DNA of 64,000 nucleotides from Pseudomonas sp. RIT-PI-q (GTDB lineage Bacteria; Pseudomonadota; Gammaproteobacteria; Pseudomonadales; Pseudomonadaceae). Under the pieces are notes generated by a model that was given only the letters and a program-made list of their open reading frames with translations, was not told the origin of the DNA and ran no database searches. The number at the start of each line of letters is the position of its first letter. The first letter of the stretch is position 1. This document shows, one piece after another, positions 36,568-45,419 of the stretch. The stretch spans positions 18,948 through 82,947 of the forward strand of contig NZ_LHPC01000030.1 in the NCBI RefSeq assembly GCF_001297125.1. The letters run 5' to 3'. A program made the position numbers and the translations under genes.

Positions 36568-37341
36568 TTACTTGCCGTAGATATCGAAGGCGAAGTATTT
36601 GTCCTGGATTTGCTTGTACTTGCCGTTCTCGCGAATGGCAGTGATCGCGGTGTTGATCTTGTCTTTCAGCGCGTCACCCTTGCGAACCGCGATACCCACG
36701 CCGTCGCCGAAGTATTTGACGTCGGTGAAGGCCGGGCCAACGAAGGCGAAACCTTTGCCGGCGTCGGTTTTCAGGAAGCCGTCATCCAGCAGCGTAGCGT
36801 CTGCCACGGTGCCGTCGAGGCGACCGGCTGCCACGTCGAGGTAAATTTCGTTCTGCGAACCGTAAGGCTTGATCTCGGCACCCAGCGGGGCCAGGACTTC
36901 GCGGGCGAAACGCTCGTGGATCGAACCACGTTGCACGCCGATGTTCTTGCCCTTGAGTTCAGCCAGGCTGTCGCTGACCGGAGTGCCTGCCTTCATGACC
37001 AGGCGAGCCGGGGTGTTGTAATACTTGTTGGTGAAGTCCACGGACTTCTTGCGATCTTCAGTGATCGACATGGACGACAGGATCGCGTCGATCTTGCGCA
37101 CTTTGAGTGCCGGAATCAGACCGTCGAACTCTTGCTCGACCCACACGCACTTGACCTGCATCTGCTCGCACAGCGCGTTGCCGATGTCGTAGTCGAAACC
37201 AACGATGCTGCCGTCCGGTGCCTTGGAAGCGAATGGAGGGTAAGCCGCTTCGATACCAATTTTCAGAGGTTTTTCATCGGCGAAGGTCGGCAGGGACAGC
37301 ACGGACAGTGCCAGGGCGCCAAGCAGCACGAGTTTCTTCAT
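36568..37341 (-). CDS. aotJ: Arginine/ornithine periplasmic binding protein AotJ
   Basis: A 257-residue solute-binding protein of the lysine-arginine-ornithine family. The signal peptide (residues 1-22) ends at PTFADEK. Then come IGIEAAYPPFASKAPDGSIV, VWVEQEFDGLIPAL and the signature GFDYDIGNALCEQM. It delivers arginine and ornithine to AotQM. The ATG at 37341 has GGAGTCC upstream. It is the first gene of the aot operon. Confidence 0.95.
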   Translation of the reverse strand: MKKLVLLGALALSVLSLPTFADEKPLKIGIEAAYPPFASKAPDGSIVGFDYDIGNALCEQMQVKCVWVEQEFDGLIPALKVRKIDAILSSMSITEDRKKSVDFTNKYYNTPARLVMKAGTPVSDSLAELKGKNIGVQRGSIHERFAREVLAPLGAEIKPYGSQNEIYLDVAAGRLDGTVADATLLDDGFLKTDAGKGFAFVGPAFTDVKYFGDGVGIAVRKGDALKDKINTAITAIRENGKYKQIQDKYFAFDIYGK

Positions 37342-37505
37342 CTTGGGACTCCATCGGTAAAGGGCTAAAACGGCAGAGTGAGCGACAGCCCAATATGCGA
37401 ATGGGTTAAACCGGAAAAGCGGTGCTGCGTCTTAGGGAACCCACGTTATTTTCAACGCGAGCAACGACGAGCGAGTGATCGGCATTCTAACGACAGGCCC
37501 GAAGC

Positions 37506-37526
37506 CGATATTTCTTCAATGCGACA
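37506..37526 (-). promoter_or_regulatory. ArgR-like half-site upstream of aotJ
   Basis: On the minus strand TGTCGC, eight bases, then AA, fitting the Pseudomonas ArgR half-site pattern. A weaker TGTCGT half-site lies 31 bases further towards aotJ (37490-37495). Confidence 0.45.
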
Positions 37527-37858
37527 ACAAATTACAGATGCACTGAGAAAGCGGTTTTGGCACGTTGACAGCCTTGCAAATTCATGCAAGAGCAAAAGAC
37601 AGTAAACCGATCTATGCTGCAAATTGCGGGCCTATTATTGGCAAACCCTTCTAATCCGGCAAGCGTAGCGTTGCTTCTTATTTTTTATGGGTGCTGGAGA
37701 GACCGGGGAACGGGGTTTTACGTTTCCCAATGCCCCGGATTGGAGCGAGCGGTTACACATTCAGTTACTTGAAGGGTGGCGGGTAACAGTGGGAATTGGC
37801 CTACATCTGAAGCCGATAATTATTGGCTGTTGTTTATGTGGCGTCTGACCGGACGCCA

Positions 37859-37947
37859 TCGCGGGCAAGCCCGCTCCCACAGGGGTCTTCAGTGAATGCT
37901 GAATTTGTGCACAACGAAAACCACTGTGGGAGCGGGCTTGCCCGCGA
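37859..37947. repeat. REP-like inverted pair (TGTGGGAGCGGGC type)
   Basis: The arms 37859-37881 and 37925-37947 are perfect inverted copies of the TGTGGGAGCGGGCTTGCCCG element. Confidence 0.8.
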
Positions 37948-37982
37948 AGGGGTCGGAGCTGCCGACACAAAAACCTCAGACA

Positions 37983-38022
37983 ATAAAAAACCCCACCAGG
38001 CTCAACACCTGATGGGGCTTCG
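37983..38022 (-). terminator. Terminator of acsA
   Basis: The minus-strand CCCCATCAGG / CCTGGTGGGG stem with one wobble pair is followed by T residues. It starts about 20 bases after the acsA stop. Confidence 0.75.
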
Positions 38023-38041
38023 ATGACTCAAGAACCGCTAC

Positions 38042-39997
38042 TTACGCAACGTTCATGATCTTGTGCTCATCAATCAAATGCTGCACCACACCCGGATCCG
38101 CCAGGGTGGAGATATCCCCCAACGCATCGTATTCGGCGGTCGCAATCTTGCGCAGAATCCGGCGCATGATTTTGCCCGAGCGCGTCTTCGGCAGGCCCGG
38201 CGCCCACTGGATGACATCCGGCGAGGCAATCGGGCCAATCTCTTTGCGCACCCAGTTTTTCAGTTCCAGGCGCAATTGCTCGGTCGGCTCTTCGCCACCA
38301 ATCAAGGTGACGTAGACATAAATGCCCTGCCCCTTGATGTCGTGCGGCACACCGACCACCGCCGCTTCGGCGACTTTCGGGTGAGCGACCATCGCACTTT
38401 CGATCTCGGCGGTGCCCATGCGGTGACCGGAGACGTTAAGCACGTCATCCACACGCCCGGTGATCCAGAAGTAACCGTCTTCGTCACGACGCGCACCGTC
38501 ACCGGTGAAGTACATGCCACGGAAGGTCTTGAAGTAGGTGTCGACGAAACGGTCATGGTCGCCATACAGCGTGCGCGCCTGGCCTGGCCACGAATCGAGG
38601 ATTACCAGGTTGCCCTCGGCCACGCCTTCGATGATGTTGCCCAGGTTGTCCACCAACGCTGGCACCACGCCGAAGAACGGACGCGCCGCGGAACCAGGCT
38701 TGAGGCCGTGAGCGCCCGGCAATGGGCTCATCAGGGTCGCGCCGGTTTCGGTCTGCCACCAGGTGTCGACGATCGGGCAACGGGATTGGCCGACGTTCTT
38801 GTAGTACCAGTCCCACGCTTCCGGGTTAATCGGCTCACCGACCGAACCCAACAGTCGCAGGCTGCTGCCGTCAGCGCCTTCAACAGCGGCGGTGCCGGAC
38901 GCCATCATCGCGCGAATCGCGGTTGGCGCGGTGTAGAGGATGTTGACCTTGTGCTTGTCGACGATCTTCGCCACCCGGGTGATGTCCGGGTAGTTCGGCA
39001 CGCCTTCGAACAGCAGCGTGGTCCCGCCATTGGCCAGCGGGCCGTAGACAATGTAAGTGTGGCCGGTGATCCAGCCGACGTCGGCGGTGCACCAGTAGAT
39101 TTCGCCCGGGCGGTAGTCAAACACGCGCTCGTGGGTCATGGCCGCATACAGCAGGTAACCGCCGGTGGTGTGCTGCACGCCCTTCGGCTTACCCGTCGAA
39201 CCGGAGGTGTAAAGGATGAACAGCGCTTCTTCGGCGCCCATCTCTTTCGGCGCGCAAACGCTGCCCGCCACTTTCATCAGGTCTTCGTACCAGATGTCGC
39301 GATGCTGGTTCCACTTGATGTTGCCACCGGTGCGCTTGCACACGATGACTTTCTGAATGCTGCTGGTTTCCGGGTTGGTCAGCGCGTCGTCGACGTTGGT
39401 CTTGAGCGGGATCTTCTTGCCGGCACGAATACCTTCGTCGGCCGTGATCACCACTTTGGATTTGCAGTCAATGATGCGACCGGCCAGGGCTTCCGGCGAG
39501 AAACCGCCGAACACCACCGAGTGAATCGCGCCGATCCGGGTGCAGGCCAGCATGGCGACCACGGCTTCGGGGATCATCGGCATATAGATAGTCACCACGT
39601 CGCCGCGGTGCACATCCTGGCCGCGCAGGGCGTTGGCGAACTTGCAGACTTGTTCGTGCAGCTCGCGGTAGGTGATGTTGCGACTTTCGGCAGGGTCATC
39701 CCCTTCCCAAATAATCGCGACTTGATCGCCGCGCTCGGCCAGATGACGGTCGAGGCAGTTGTAGGAAACGTTCAGGGTGCCGTCGGCGAACCATTTGATG
39801 TCGACATGGTGATCGTCGAAGGAAGTCTGCTTCACCGTGGTGAAAGGCTTGATCCAGTCGAGGCGCTTGGCTTGCTCGCGCCAGAAGCCGTCCGGGTTGA
39901 CGACGGACTGCTGGTACATGGCCTTGTAGGTCGCCTCGTCAGTCAACGTGTTGGCCGCAACCTCGGGACGAACGGGATACAGAGAAGCCGCACTCAT
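38042..39997 (-). CDS. acsA: Acetyl-CoA synthetase
   Basis: A 651-residue AMP-forming synthetase. The P-loop-like YTSGSTGKPKGV, the TWWQTETGATL core motif, the hinge YFWITGRVDDVLNVSGHR, and the acetylatable Lys in KTRSGKIMRR are present. It activates acetate for the TCA and glyoxylate cycles. The ATG at 39997 has GAGGTAAG upstream. It lies next to aotJ, as in P. aeruginosa (PA0887). Confidence 0.97.
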   Translation of the reverse strand: MSAASLYPVRPEVAANTLTDEATYKAMYQQSVVNPDGFWREQAKRLDWIKPFTTVKQTSFDDHHVDIKWFADGTLNVSYNCLDRHLAERGDQVAIIWEGDDPAESRNITYRELHEQVCKFANALRGQDVHRGDVVTIYMPMIPEAVVAMLACTRIGAIHSVVFGGFSPEALAGRIIDCKSKVVITADEGIRAGKKIPLKTNVDDALTNPETSSIQKVIVCKRTGGNIKWNQHRDIWYEDLMKVAGSVCAPKEMGAEEALFILYTSGSTGKPKGVQHTTGGYLLYAAMTHERVFDYRPGEIYWCTADVGWITGHTYIVYGPLANGGTTLLFEGVPNYPDITRVAKIVDKHKVNILYTAPTAIRAMMASGTAAVEGADGSSLRLLGSVGEPINPEAWDWYYKNVGQSRCPIVDTWWQTETGATLMSPLPGAHGLKPGSAARPFFGVVPALVDNLGNIIEGVAEGNLVILDSWPGQARTLYGDHDRFVDTYFKTFRGMYFTGDGARRDEDGYFWITGRVDDVLNVSGHRMGTAEIESAMVAHPKVAEAAVVGVPHDIKGQGIYVYVTLIGGEEPTEQLRLELKNWVRKEIGPIASPDVIQWAPGLPKTRSGKIMRRILRKIATAEYDALGDISTLADPGVVQHLIDEHKIMNVA

Positions 39998-40019
39998 CTT
40001 TCTTACCTCGGTGGAATAG

Positions 40020-40027
40020 TTGTTTTT
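40020..40027 (-). promoter_or_regulatory. Possible Hfq/Crc (catabolite activity) motif in the acsA leader
   Basis: The minus strand reads AAAAACAA, fitting AANAANAA, about 23 bases before the acsA start. In pseudomonads such motifs bind Hfq with Crc to repress translation of less preferred carbon-source genes. Confidence 0.4.
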
Positions 40028-40132
40028 GTATGACCCTGTTGTAGCCGGGCCGGGCCTATAGAACCATTCGACGATGGTAGTAACAAGCCCCTACAAATTA
40101 TCGTGATAAGCCCAAATTCCCCCGCAATCCCC

Positions 40133-40155
40133 TGTAGGAGCCGGCTTGCCGGCGA
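40133..40155. repeat. Single REP-like element
   Basis: One copy of a TGTAGGAGCCGGCTTGCCGG element without a nearby inverted partner, upstream of acsA. Confidence 0.6.
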
Positions 40156-40204
40156 ATGCCGTGTACCTGACAAACCACGTCGTAAAGATCACCACCAAGC
40201 AACC

Positions 40205-40337
40205 TGTAGCAGCTGGCGAAGCCTGCGTTCGGCTGCGCAGCAGTCGTAAAATCAGCGATTGCGATATGTCAGGCAGGCCGCGGTGGCAGGGTTCACGACT
40301 GCTACGCAGCCGAACGCAGGCTTCGCCAGCTGCTACA
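40205..40337. repeat. Long inverted repeat (TGTAGCAGCTGGCGAAGCC family)
   Basis: The arms 40205-40249 and 40292-40337 are near-perfect inverted copies containing TGTAGCAGCTGGCGAAGCC and TGCGTTCGGCTGCG. The same element recurs as an inverted pair at 63852-63998. It lies in the 584-base gap between acsA and the next gene; the rest of that gap (40338-40581) shows no feature I can name. Confidence 0.8.
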
Positions 40338-40581
40338 GATTTGTGCGTCGTCAGTTCATTCTCACAGCGGATTGTTACGGAATCTGTCAAAGGTGTTTAT
40401 CAAAAGCACGCCTATATGAATCCAACCCCCACGCCTAGAATCTGCCTCGCCAACTAGGCAACGCGATACACCAAGTTGCAGCCCCCACGAAGGGTGTAAA
40501 TCCAAGACGAAAACTCAAGTTCCACACGCAATCCCAAAAAGATTGCGTGACCCCACTCGACCTTTAAAAGGTAAACCTGAA

Positions 40582-40845
40582 ATGAAAGCTTTATTAGTTC
40601 TGGCCCTCAGCAGCCTGTGCGCAACCGCCATGGCAGACGAGGCCCCGACTGATGTCGCACAGCAACAACCGGCGGTAGAGGAATACACTTACTCCACGCA
40701 TCTGGACATCGCCAAAGTTATCTCGATGAGCGAAATCCCGAACGTTTGCGAAGTTGTTCCGGCGAAAATGGAATACGACGATTCCAAAGGCCAACGCCAC
40801 ATTCTGCGTTACAGCGTCATGGGTAACGGCTGTTCTAACGGTTAA
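40582..40845 (+). CDS. Small secreted DUF2790-type protein
   Basis: An 87-residue protein with a signal peptide (KALLVLALSSLCATAMA) cleaved before DEAP. The mature part YTYSTHLDIAKVISMSEIPNVCEVVPAKMEY with two cysteines is typical of the DUF2790 family, which is abundant in pseudomonads and often metal-stress induced. The start is the ATG at 40582 after AAAAGGTAAACC; the frame opens earlier at 40543. Confidence 0.7.
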   Translation: MKALLVLALSSLCATAMADEAPTDVAQQQPAVEEYTYSTHLDIAKVISMSEIPNVCEVVPAKMEYDDSKGQRHILRYSVMGNGCSNG

Positions 40846-40929
40846 TCACCCACCCCACTTTCCCAAGGTTCGACCCATCCGCCCACTACGTGTTGAGGCA
40901 GATGCAGCGCCGAACCTGGAGCCAATACG

Positions 40930-41166
40930 ATGAAAAGCAAATTGATCCTCGCCCTGACCCTGTCCGTCCTGGCGGCCAACACTTTCGCCGCCGACGGTTA
41001 CGACCGCACCGGCTCTGCTGCCTTCACCACCCAAGCGCCTGTCGCTTCTGACGGTTACGACAAGACCGGTTCGGCATCCTTCGCTTCCGACGGCTCCGAT
41101 CACACCGGCGCTGCCAAGGTAGCTGCCGATGGTGCAGACCACGTTGGCGCGGGTCGTCTCAGCTGA
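40930..41166 (+). CDS. Small secreted protein with four short DG-x-D repeats
   Basis: A 78-residue protein. The signal peptide KSKLILALTLSVLAANTFA ends before ADGYD. The mature part is four imperfect 13- to 17-residue repeats: ADGYDRTGSAAF, SDGYDKTGSASF, SDGSDHTGAAKV, ADGADHVGAGRL. Each starts with A/S-D-G-x-D and carries a small-residue turn. This is a compact secreted repeat protein; a structural or metal-binding role is possible but unproven. The ATG at 40930 is preceded by CTGGAGCC. It is followed by a hairpin at 41185. Confidence 0.65.
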   Translation: MKSKLILALTLSVLAANTFAADGYDRTGSAAFTTQAPVASDGYDKTGSASFASDGSDHTGAAKVAADGADHVGAGRLS

Positions 41167-41691
41167 TAAATGAGCACGACTTCAAAGCCCGACGCTGGTC
41201 GGGCTTAGTTGTGTCTGGAGCTACCGAAAACCGACTCAAAACACAACATGTAGTGGAAAACGCGGTTTTTGATTGTTTTTTGAACAAAAATAATCGAGCT
41301 CAAAAATTTATGAAAAAAAAATCTGCACCCGCGATACCAGCCAAAGCCCTGTAAACCCTCACTCCCGCCTAAAAACGTCCCCTGCCTGCCCTTCTCAGTG
41401 CCATTTCGTCGCACCACGCGGCCGAAAATTTCCCTATAATGCGCCGTAAATCGGGCCTGCAATATTCCCTTACAGGGGAACACGCCAGTCTGAAGCCCAC
41501 GCAGAAGCTGTCCACACTTTCTGCGCCCGTCAGTGGCCTCAGTACACCCGTACAAAATTCTGTTTATTGCCTGCGTTGTACTGCTGCAAAAAACGATTCC
41601 TTAAGATCCAACGCGGCCAGACGGTCGTGTGAAAAACCAACCTATCAGTTTTCACACGGGCATCTGGCCCTCACGCAGGAGACGACACGTC
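41167..41691. promoter_or_regulatory. Long nrdB upstream region with leader hairpin and possible NrdR box
   Basis: A 525-base non-coding stretch. It holds a short hairpin (41185-41206, GCCCGAC / GTCGGGC) closing the preceding gene, and a palindromic ACACAACATGTAGTGG (41241-41256) resembling an NrdR box. A TATAAT at 41434-41439 and a two-step hairpin (41615-41669) directly before the nrdB ribosome site are also present. No nrdA sequence is present. Confidence 0.45.
41615..41669 (+). promoter_or_regulatory. Two-step leader hairpin in front of nrdB
   Basis: GGCCAGA pairs with TCTGGCC and, after 5-base internal loops, GTGTGAAAA pairs with TTTTCACAC around a 13-base loop. It ends five bases before the AGGAG ribosome site of nrdB, so it could affect translation or mRNA stability. 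Confidence 0.55.
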
Positions 41692-42942
41692 ATGCTGAGC
41701 TGGGACGAATTCGACAAAGAAGACAGCGGCGAAACCGTGGTGAAAGGCGCCAACGCCGGCCACGCGACTGAAGCCAACATGGACCGCCTCGACACCGCTG
41801 GTGGTGTCGCTGCGCAAGAAGCTCGCGCTGTTACCGCGTCGGACTCAGCCGCCATCGCCCGTGCCAAAGCGGCCCTGGACAACCTCGACGTCGCCGAAGG
41901 CCTTGCCGAACTCGAAGGCGCCTCGGCCCGTGTCGCGGTCGACGAAAAGCGCATGATCAACTGCCGCGCCGACCTCAACCAACTCGTCCCCTTCAAGTAC
42001 GACTGGGCCTGGCAGAAGTACCTGGACGGCTGCGCAAACCACTGGATGCCGCAAGAAGTCAACATGACCGCCGACATCGCCCTCTGGAAAGACCCGGAAG
42101 GCCTGACCGACGACGAGCGCCGCATCGTCATGCGCAACCTCGGCTTCTTCTCCACCGCCGACTCCCTGGTTGCCAACAACCTGGTGCTGGCCGTGTACCG
42201 CCTGATCACCAACCCGGAATGCCGCCAGTACATCCTGCGCCAGGCGTTCGAAGAGGCGATCCACACCCACGCCTACCAGTACTGCATCGAATCGTTGGCC
42301 ATGGATGAAGGCGAAATCTTCAACATGTACCACGAGATCCCATCGGTCGCGAAAAAAGCCACCTGGGGCCTCAAATACACCCGTTCGATCTCCGATCCAA
42401 AGTTCGAAACCGGCACCGTCGAAACCGACAAAGAACTGCTGCGCAACCTGATCGCCTACTACTGCGTCCTGGAAGGCATCTTCTTCTACTGCGGCTTCAC
42501 CCAAATCCTCTCCATGGGCCGCCGCAACAAAATGACCGGCGTCGCCGAGCAGTTCCAATACATCCTGCGCGACGAATCCATGCACCTGAACTTCGGCATC
42601 GACGTGATCAACCAGATCAAAATCGAAAACCCGCACTTGTGGGATGCTGAAATGAAGGAAGAAGCTTCGCAGATGATTCTGCAGGGCACTCAGCTGGAAA
42701 TCGAATACGCGCGCGACACCATGCCTCGCGGCGTGTTGGGCATGAATGCGGCGATGATGGAGGATTACCTGAAGTTCATCGCGAACCGTCGCTTGTCGCA
42801 GATTGGGTTGAAGGAAGAATATCCAGGGACGACTAACCCGTTCCCTTGGATGAGCGAGATTATGGACTTGAAGAAAGAGAAGAATTTCTTTGAGACTCGG
42901 GTTATTGAGTATCAGACGGGTGGGGCATTGAGCTGGGACTAA
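41692..42942 (+). CDS. nrdB: Ribonucleotide reductase class Ia, beta subunit NrdB
   Basis: A 416-residue R2 protein. The diiron ligands appear in the segments around NMTADIALWKD, FEEAIHTHAYQYCIE and RDESMHLNFGID. EYPGTTNPFPWMSE is near the end. The N-terminal ~70 residues form an acidic, Ala-rich extension seen in Pseudomonas NrdB. It carries the tyrosyl radical for NrdA, which is not in this window. The ATG at 41692 has GCAGGAG upstream. A strong terminator follows. Confidence 0.95.
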   Translation: MLSWDEFDKEDSGETVVKGANAGHATEANMDRLDTAGGVAAQEARAVTASDSAAIARAKAALDNLDVAEGLAELEGASARVAVDEKRMINCRADLNQLVPFKYDWAWQKYLDGCANHWMPQEVNMTADIALWKDPEGLTDDERRIVMRNLGFFSTADSLVANNLVLAVYRLITNPECRQYILRQAFEEAIHTHAYQYCIESLAMDEGEIFNMYHEIPSVAKKATWGLKYTRSISDPKFETGTVETDKELLRNLIAYYCVLEGIFFYCGFTQILSMGRRNKMTGVAEQFQYILRDESMHLNFGIDVINQIKIENPHLWDAEMKEEASQMILQGTQLEIEYARDTMPRGVLGMNAAMMEDYLKFIANRRLSQIGLKEEYPGTTNPFPWMSEIMDLKKEKNFFETRVIEYQTGGALSWD

Positions 42943-42991
42943 CCCTCTAAAAGATCTCCAAACAAAGACCCAACAAGAATGTTGGGGGTAG

Positions 42992-43016
42992 AAAAAGCCC
43001 CGTAAGGGGCTTTTTA
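42992..43016 (+). terminator. Terminator of nrdB
   Basis: An AAAAGCCCC / GGGGCTTTTT hairpin with a GTAA loop and T-run, 50 bases after the nrdB stop. It marks the left edge of the accessory island. Confidence 0.88.
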
Positions 43017-43038
43017 CTAAGCGCAAGGGAATAATAAA

Positions 43039-45357
43039 ATGAGCAAACTAGTTGGCTTTTTCGCTTACGCTTCTACCCCAAGCGAAGTTGGGGAAACAAT
43101 AGAAAGAGGAACTCAAAGTGCAAATAGAGCGTCCAACGATACTGAAATAAAAACCTGGCGCTCACTAGACATACTGGGACACTTTATTTCAGAGCAGGTT
43201 TTACTTGGCATCGATGAAGCCGACTTTTTAATCGCTGACATCTCCACTCTCAATTTCAACGTCACATATGAAATCGGATATGCAATAGGTAGAAACAAAC
43301 GAATTCTACTCACACGAAATTCCAGCATAAGAGAAACATACCCAACAATAAAAGATGTCGGGATTTTTGACACCCTCGGATATAGCCAATACCAAAACTC
43401 CGCAGAACTTGCCAGACTGCTACTTTGCGCACACAAAGACTCGCCACTAGAAACCAACTTTAAAAAAAACACCCAAGCCCCTGTATTTTTATTAGAAGGT
43501 CGTTTCAAAACAGATTGGTCTTCCAGAATAGTATCTAGAATAAAAAAAGCCCGATATATTTTTCGAAACTTTGACCCTGTAGAGCAGCCACGATTATCTG
43601 GCACCGATGCAATCAAGCAAATCTCAGAATCATATGGCGTTGTTGTACCTTTAATATCAAGCAACGCTGAGGGCTCAGAGGTGCATAACATGAGGGGAGC
43701 ATTCCTCGCTGGGTTAGCGGATGGAATGAACATTGCCCTGTGCATCATACAAAATGGTGAAAACCCAATACCCTTAGATTATCGCGACTTCGTAAACATT
43801 AGTTACCACCCAGAAGATGTCAACGACGTCATAGCCGAATTTGCAGGAAAAGTTGCAGAGGCTTTTCAGCAAGTTAATGAGCTTAAATCTAGAGCATCTG
43901 AAAGCTACCTTCAGTCACTTGACCTCGGAGCTTCATCCGCAGAAAACGAAATGCGCACTCTAGAAAGATACTACTTAACTACTGATCAATTTTTAAAATC
44001 AATACGCGGCGAAGCAAATATTGTAGTAGGTCGAAAAGGATCTGGAAAATCCGCTATTTTTCTACAAATTCGAGACAGAGAAAGAAACAAAAACAACAAC
44101 ATTGTCCTCGACCTAAAACCCGACGGATACAAGCTGATAAAATTCAAAGAACTAATATTGGACTTCCTAGAAGAAGGTACCTTCCAACATACGATCATGG
44201 CTTTTTGGGAGTACATATTACTCTTGGAAATATGCTACAAAATCCTGGAAAAGGACAAAGAGCGCCACCTGCACGACCACAACATTTATGATGGCTACCG
44301 CGCGCTTGCCGACCTCTACAACACCGAGGATTATGTAACTGAGGGTGATTTCTCTGAGAGAATGAGCACCCTAATGACCAAAATAACTACGGAATACAAG
44401 TCAAAGTACAGTGACAAAGTAAACGTAAGACTGTCCGTCCCTCAGATTACTGAGATGCTTTACCTCCACGATGTAAAAGCCTTATCCGAGAATGTTATAA
44501 GCTACATGAAGAACAAGGGCACGCTTTGGCTATTATTTGACAACATTGATAAAGGCTGGCCGACGTCTGGTTTGAAACATGAAGATTTATTGATCGTCCG
44601 CGCATTAATTGACGCAACAAGAAAACTTGAACGGCAATTTGACCGGGCACGCATTAATGTGCACAGCATAGTTTTCCTACGAAATGACGTGTACGACTTA
44701 TTAGTCAAAGAAACATCTGACAGAGGTAAAGAGGCAAAAGTTCTTCTCGACTGGACCGACTCCGATCTCTTACGAGAACTTCTCAGACTAAGAATCATAA
44801 CCAATAGCAACATCAACGACCAAACCTTCGAATTACTATGGCCTAACATATGCGTTAGTCACTACAACGGTGAGGAAAGCTCACAGTTTTTGATTGACAG
44901 ATGCCTAATGAGACCACGCTTTTTACTAAATCTAATAAACCAATGCAAAAGCTTTGCGATCAACCTAAACCATGAAATTATTTCTCAAGAGGATATTGCA
45001 AAGGGTCTTGCGGCATATTCCACTGATCTATTGACCGATATATCGTACGAATTAAACGACATTGCAGGAAACGTAAACGATTTACTCTATGCGTTTATTG
45101 GCAGCAAGAGCAAAATCAGTAAAGAAGAGGTTTATGCAATCCTCACAGATTTTGGACTGGAGAAATCGTCGCTTGAAGAGGTATTTGACCTTTTGCTCTG
45201 GTACGGTTTTCTCGGAATCGAGATAGATTCCGAACCGAAATACATATACAACTTAAATTACAGCATGCAACTCCTCAACGGACTGATTAAGAAGAGGGCA
45301 ACCTCATTATTTATCATAAATCCTGCATTCTGGTCCGCATTGATGATTGAAGATTAA
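43039..45357 (+). CDS. Two deoxyribosyltransferase-like domains fused to a P-loop ATPase; candidate defence protein
   Basis: A 772-residue protein encoded by DNA much richer in A/T than its neighbours, so probably acquired. Residues 1-140 look like a nucleoside 2-deoxyribosyltransferase/TIR-like Rossmann domain: VGFFAYASTPSEV, then DFLIADISTLNFNVTYEIGY, with the acidic pair expected at the nucleotide site. Residues about 150-285 look like a second, diverged copy (FLLEGRFKTDWSSRI, NMRGAFLAGLADGMN). A P-loop ATPase follows: Walker A GRKGSGKS (331-338) and Walker B LWLLFDNIDK (496-505). It is closest in layout to the Sll1717-family P-loop ATPases I remember. The architecture suggests an ATPase sensor that switches on nucleotide or NAD cleavage, as in anti-phage proteins; this is inference. 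The ATG at 43039 has AAGGGAA upstream. It is monocistronic. Confidence 0.7.
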   Translation: MSKLVGFFAYASTPSEVGETIERGTQSANRASNDTEIKTWRSLDILGHFISEQVLLGIDEADFLIADISTLNFNVTYEIGYAIGRNKRILLTRNSSIRETYPTIKDVGIFDTLGYSQYQNSAELARLLLCAHKDSPLETNFKKNTQAPVFLLEGRFKTDWSSRIVSRIKKARYIFRNFDPVEQPRLSGTDAIKQISESYGVVVPLISSNAEGSEVHNMRGAFLAGLADGMNIALCIIQNGENPIPLDYRDFVNISYHPEDVNDVIAEFAGKVAEAFQQVNELKSRASESYLQSLDLGASSAENEMRTLERYYLTTDQFLKSIRGEANIVVGRKGSGKSAIFLQIRDRERNKNNNIVLDLKPDGYKLIKFKELILDFLEEGTFQHTIMAFWEYILLLEICYKILEKDKERHLHDHNIYDGYRALADLYNTEDYVTEGDFSERMSTLMTKITTEYKSKYSDKVNVRLSVPQITEMLYLHDVKALSENVISYMKNKGTLWLLFDNIDKGWPTSGLKHEDLLIVRALIDATRKLERQFDRARINVHSIVFLRNDVYDLLVKETSDRGKEAKVLLDWTDSDLLRELLRLRIITNSNINDQTFELLWPNICVSHYNGEESSQFLIDRCLMRPRFLLNLINQCKSFAINLNHEIISQEDIAKGLAAYSTDLLTDISYELNDIAGNVNDLLYAFIGSKSKISKEEVYAILTDFGLEKSSLEEVFDLLLWYGFLGIEIDSEPKYIYNLNYSMQLLNGLIKKRATSLFIINPAFWSALMIED

Positions 45358-45419
45358 TTAGCGCTTTCATCAAGAATAAGTTTAGCTATATTGAGATCAG
45401 TAAGACTGCGACCACACTA

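Larger units (their letters stand above)
37342..38041. other. 700-base intergenic region upstream of aotJ
   Basis: It contains the aotJ promoter, an ArgR-like half-site (37506-37526), a REP pair (37859-37947) and the acsA terminator. A 62-codon frame at 37584-37772 lacks a ribosome site and coding character, so I do not call it a gene. Confidence 0.5.

Noticed and set aside
37584..37772. 62-codon frame upstream of aotJ
   Set aside because: No ribosome site, AT-rich promoter-like DNA, no recognisable protein features.
38063..40033. 656-codon plus-strand frame opposite acsA
   Set aside because: Shadow of acsA, with low-complexity composition and no ribosome site.
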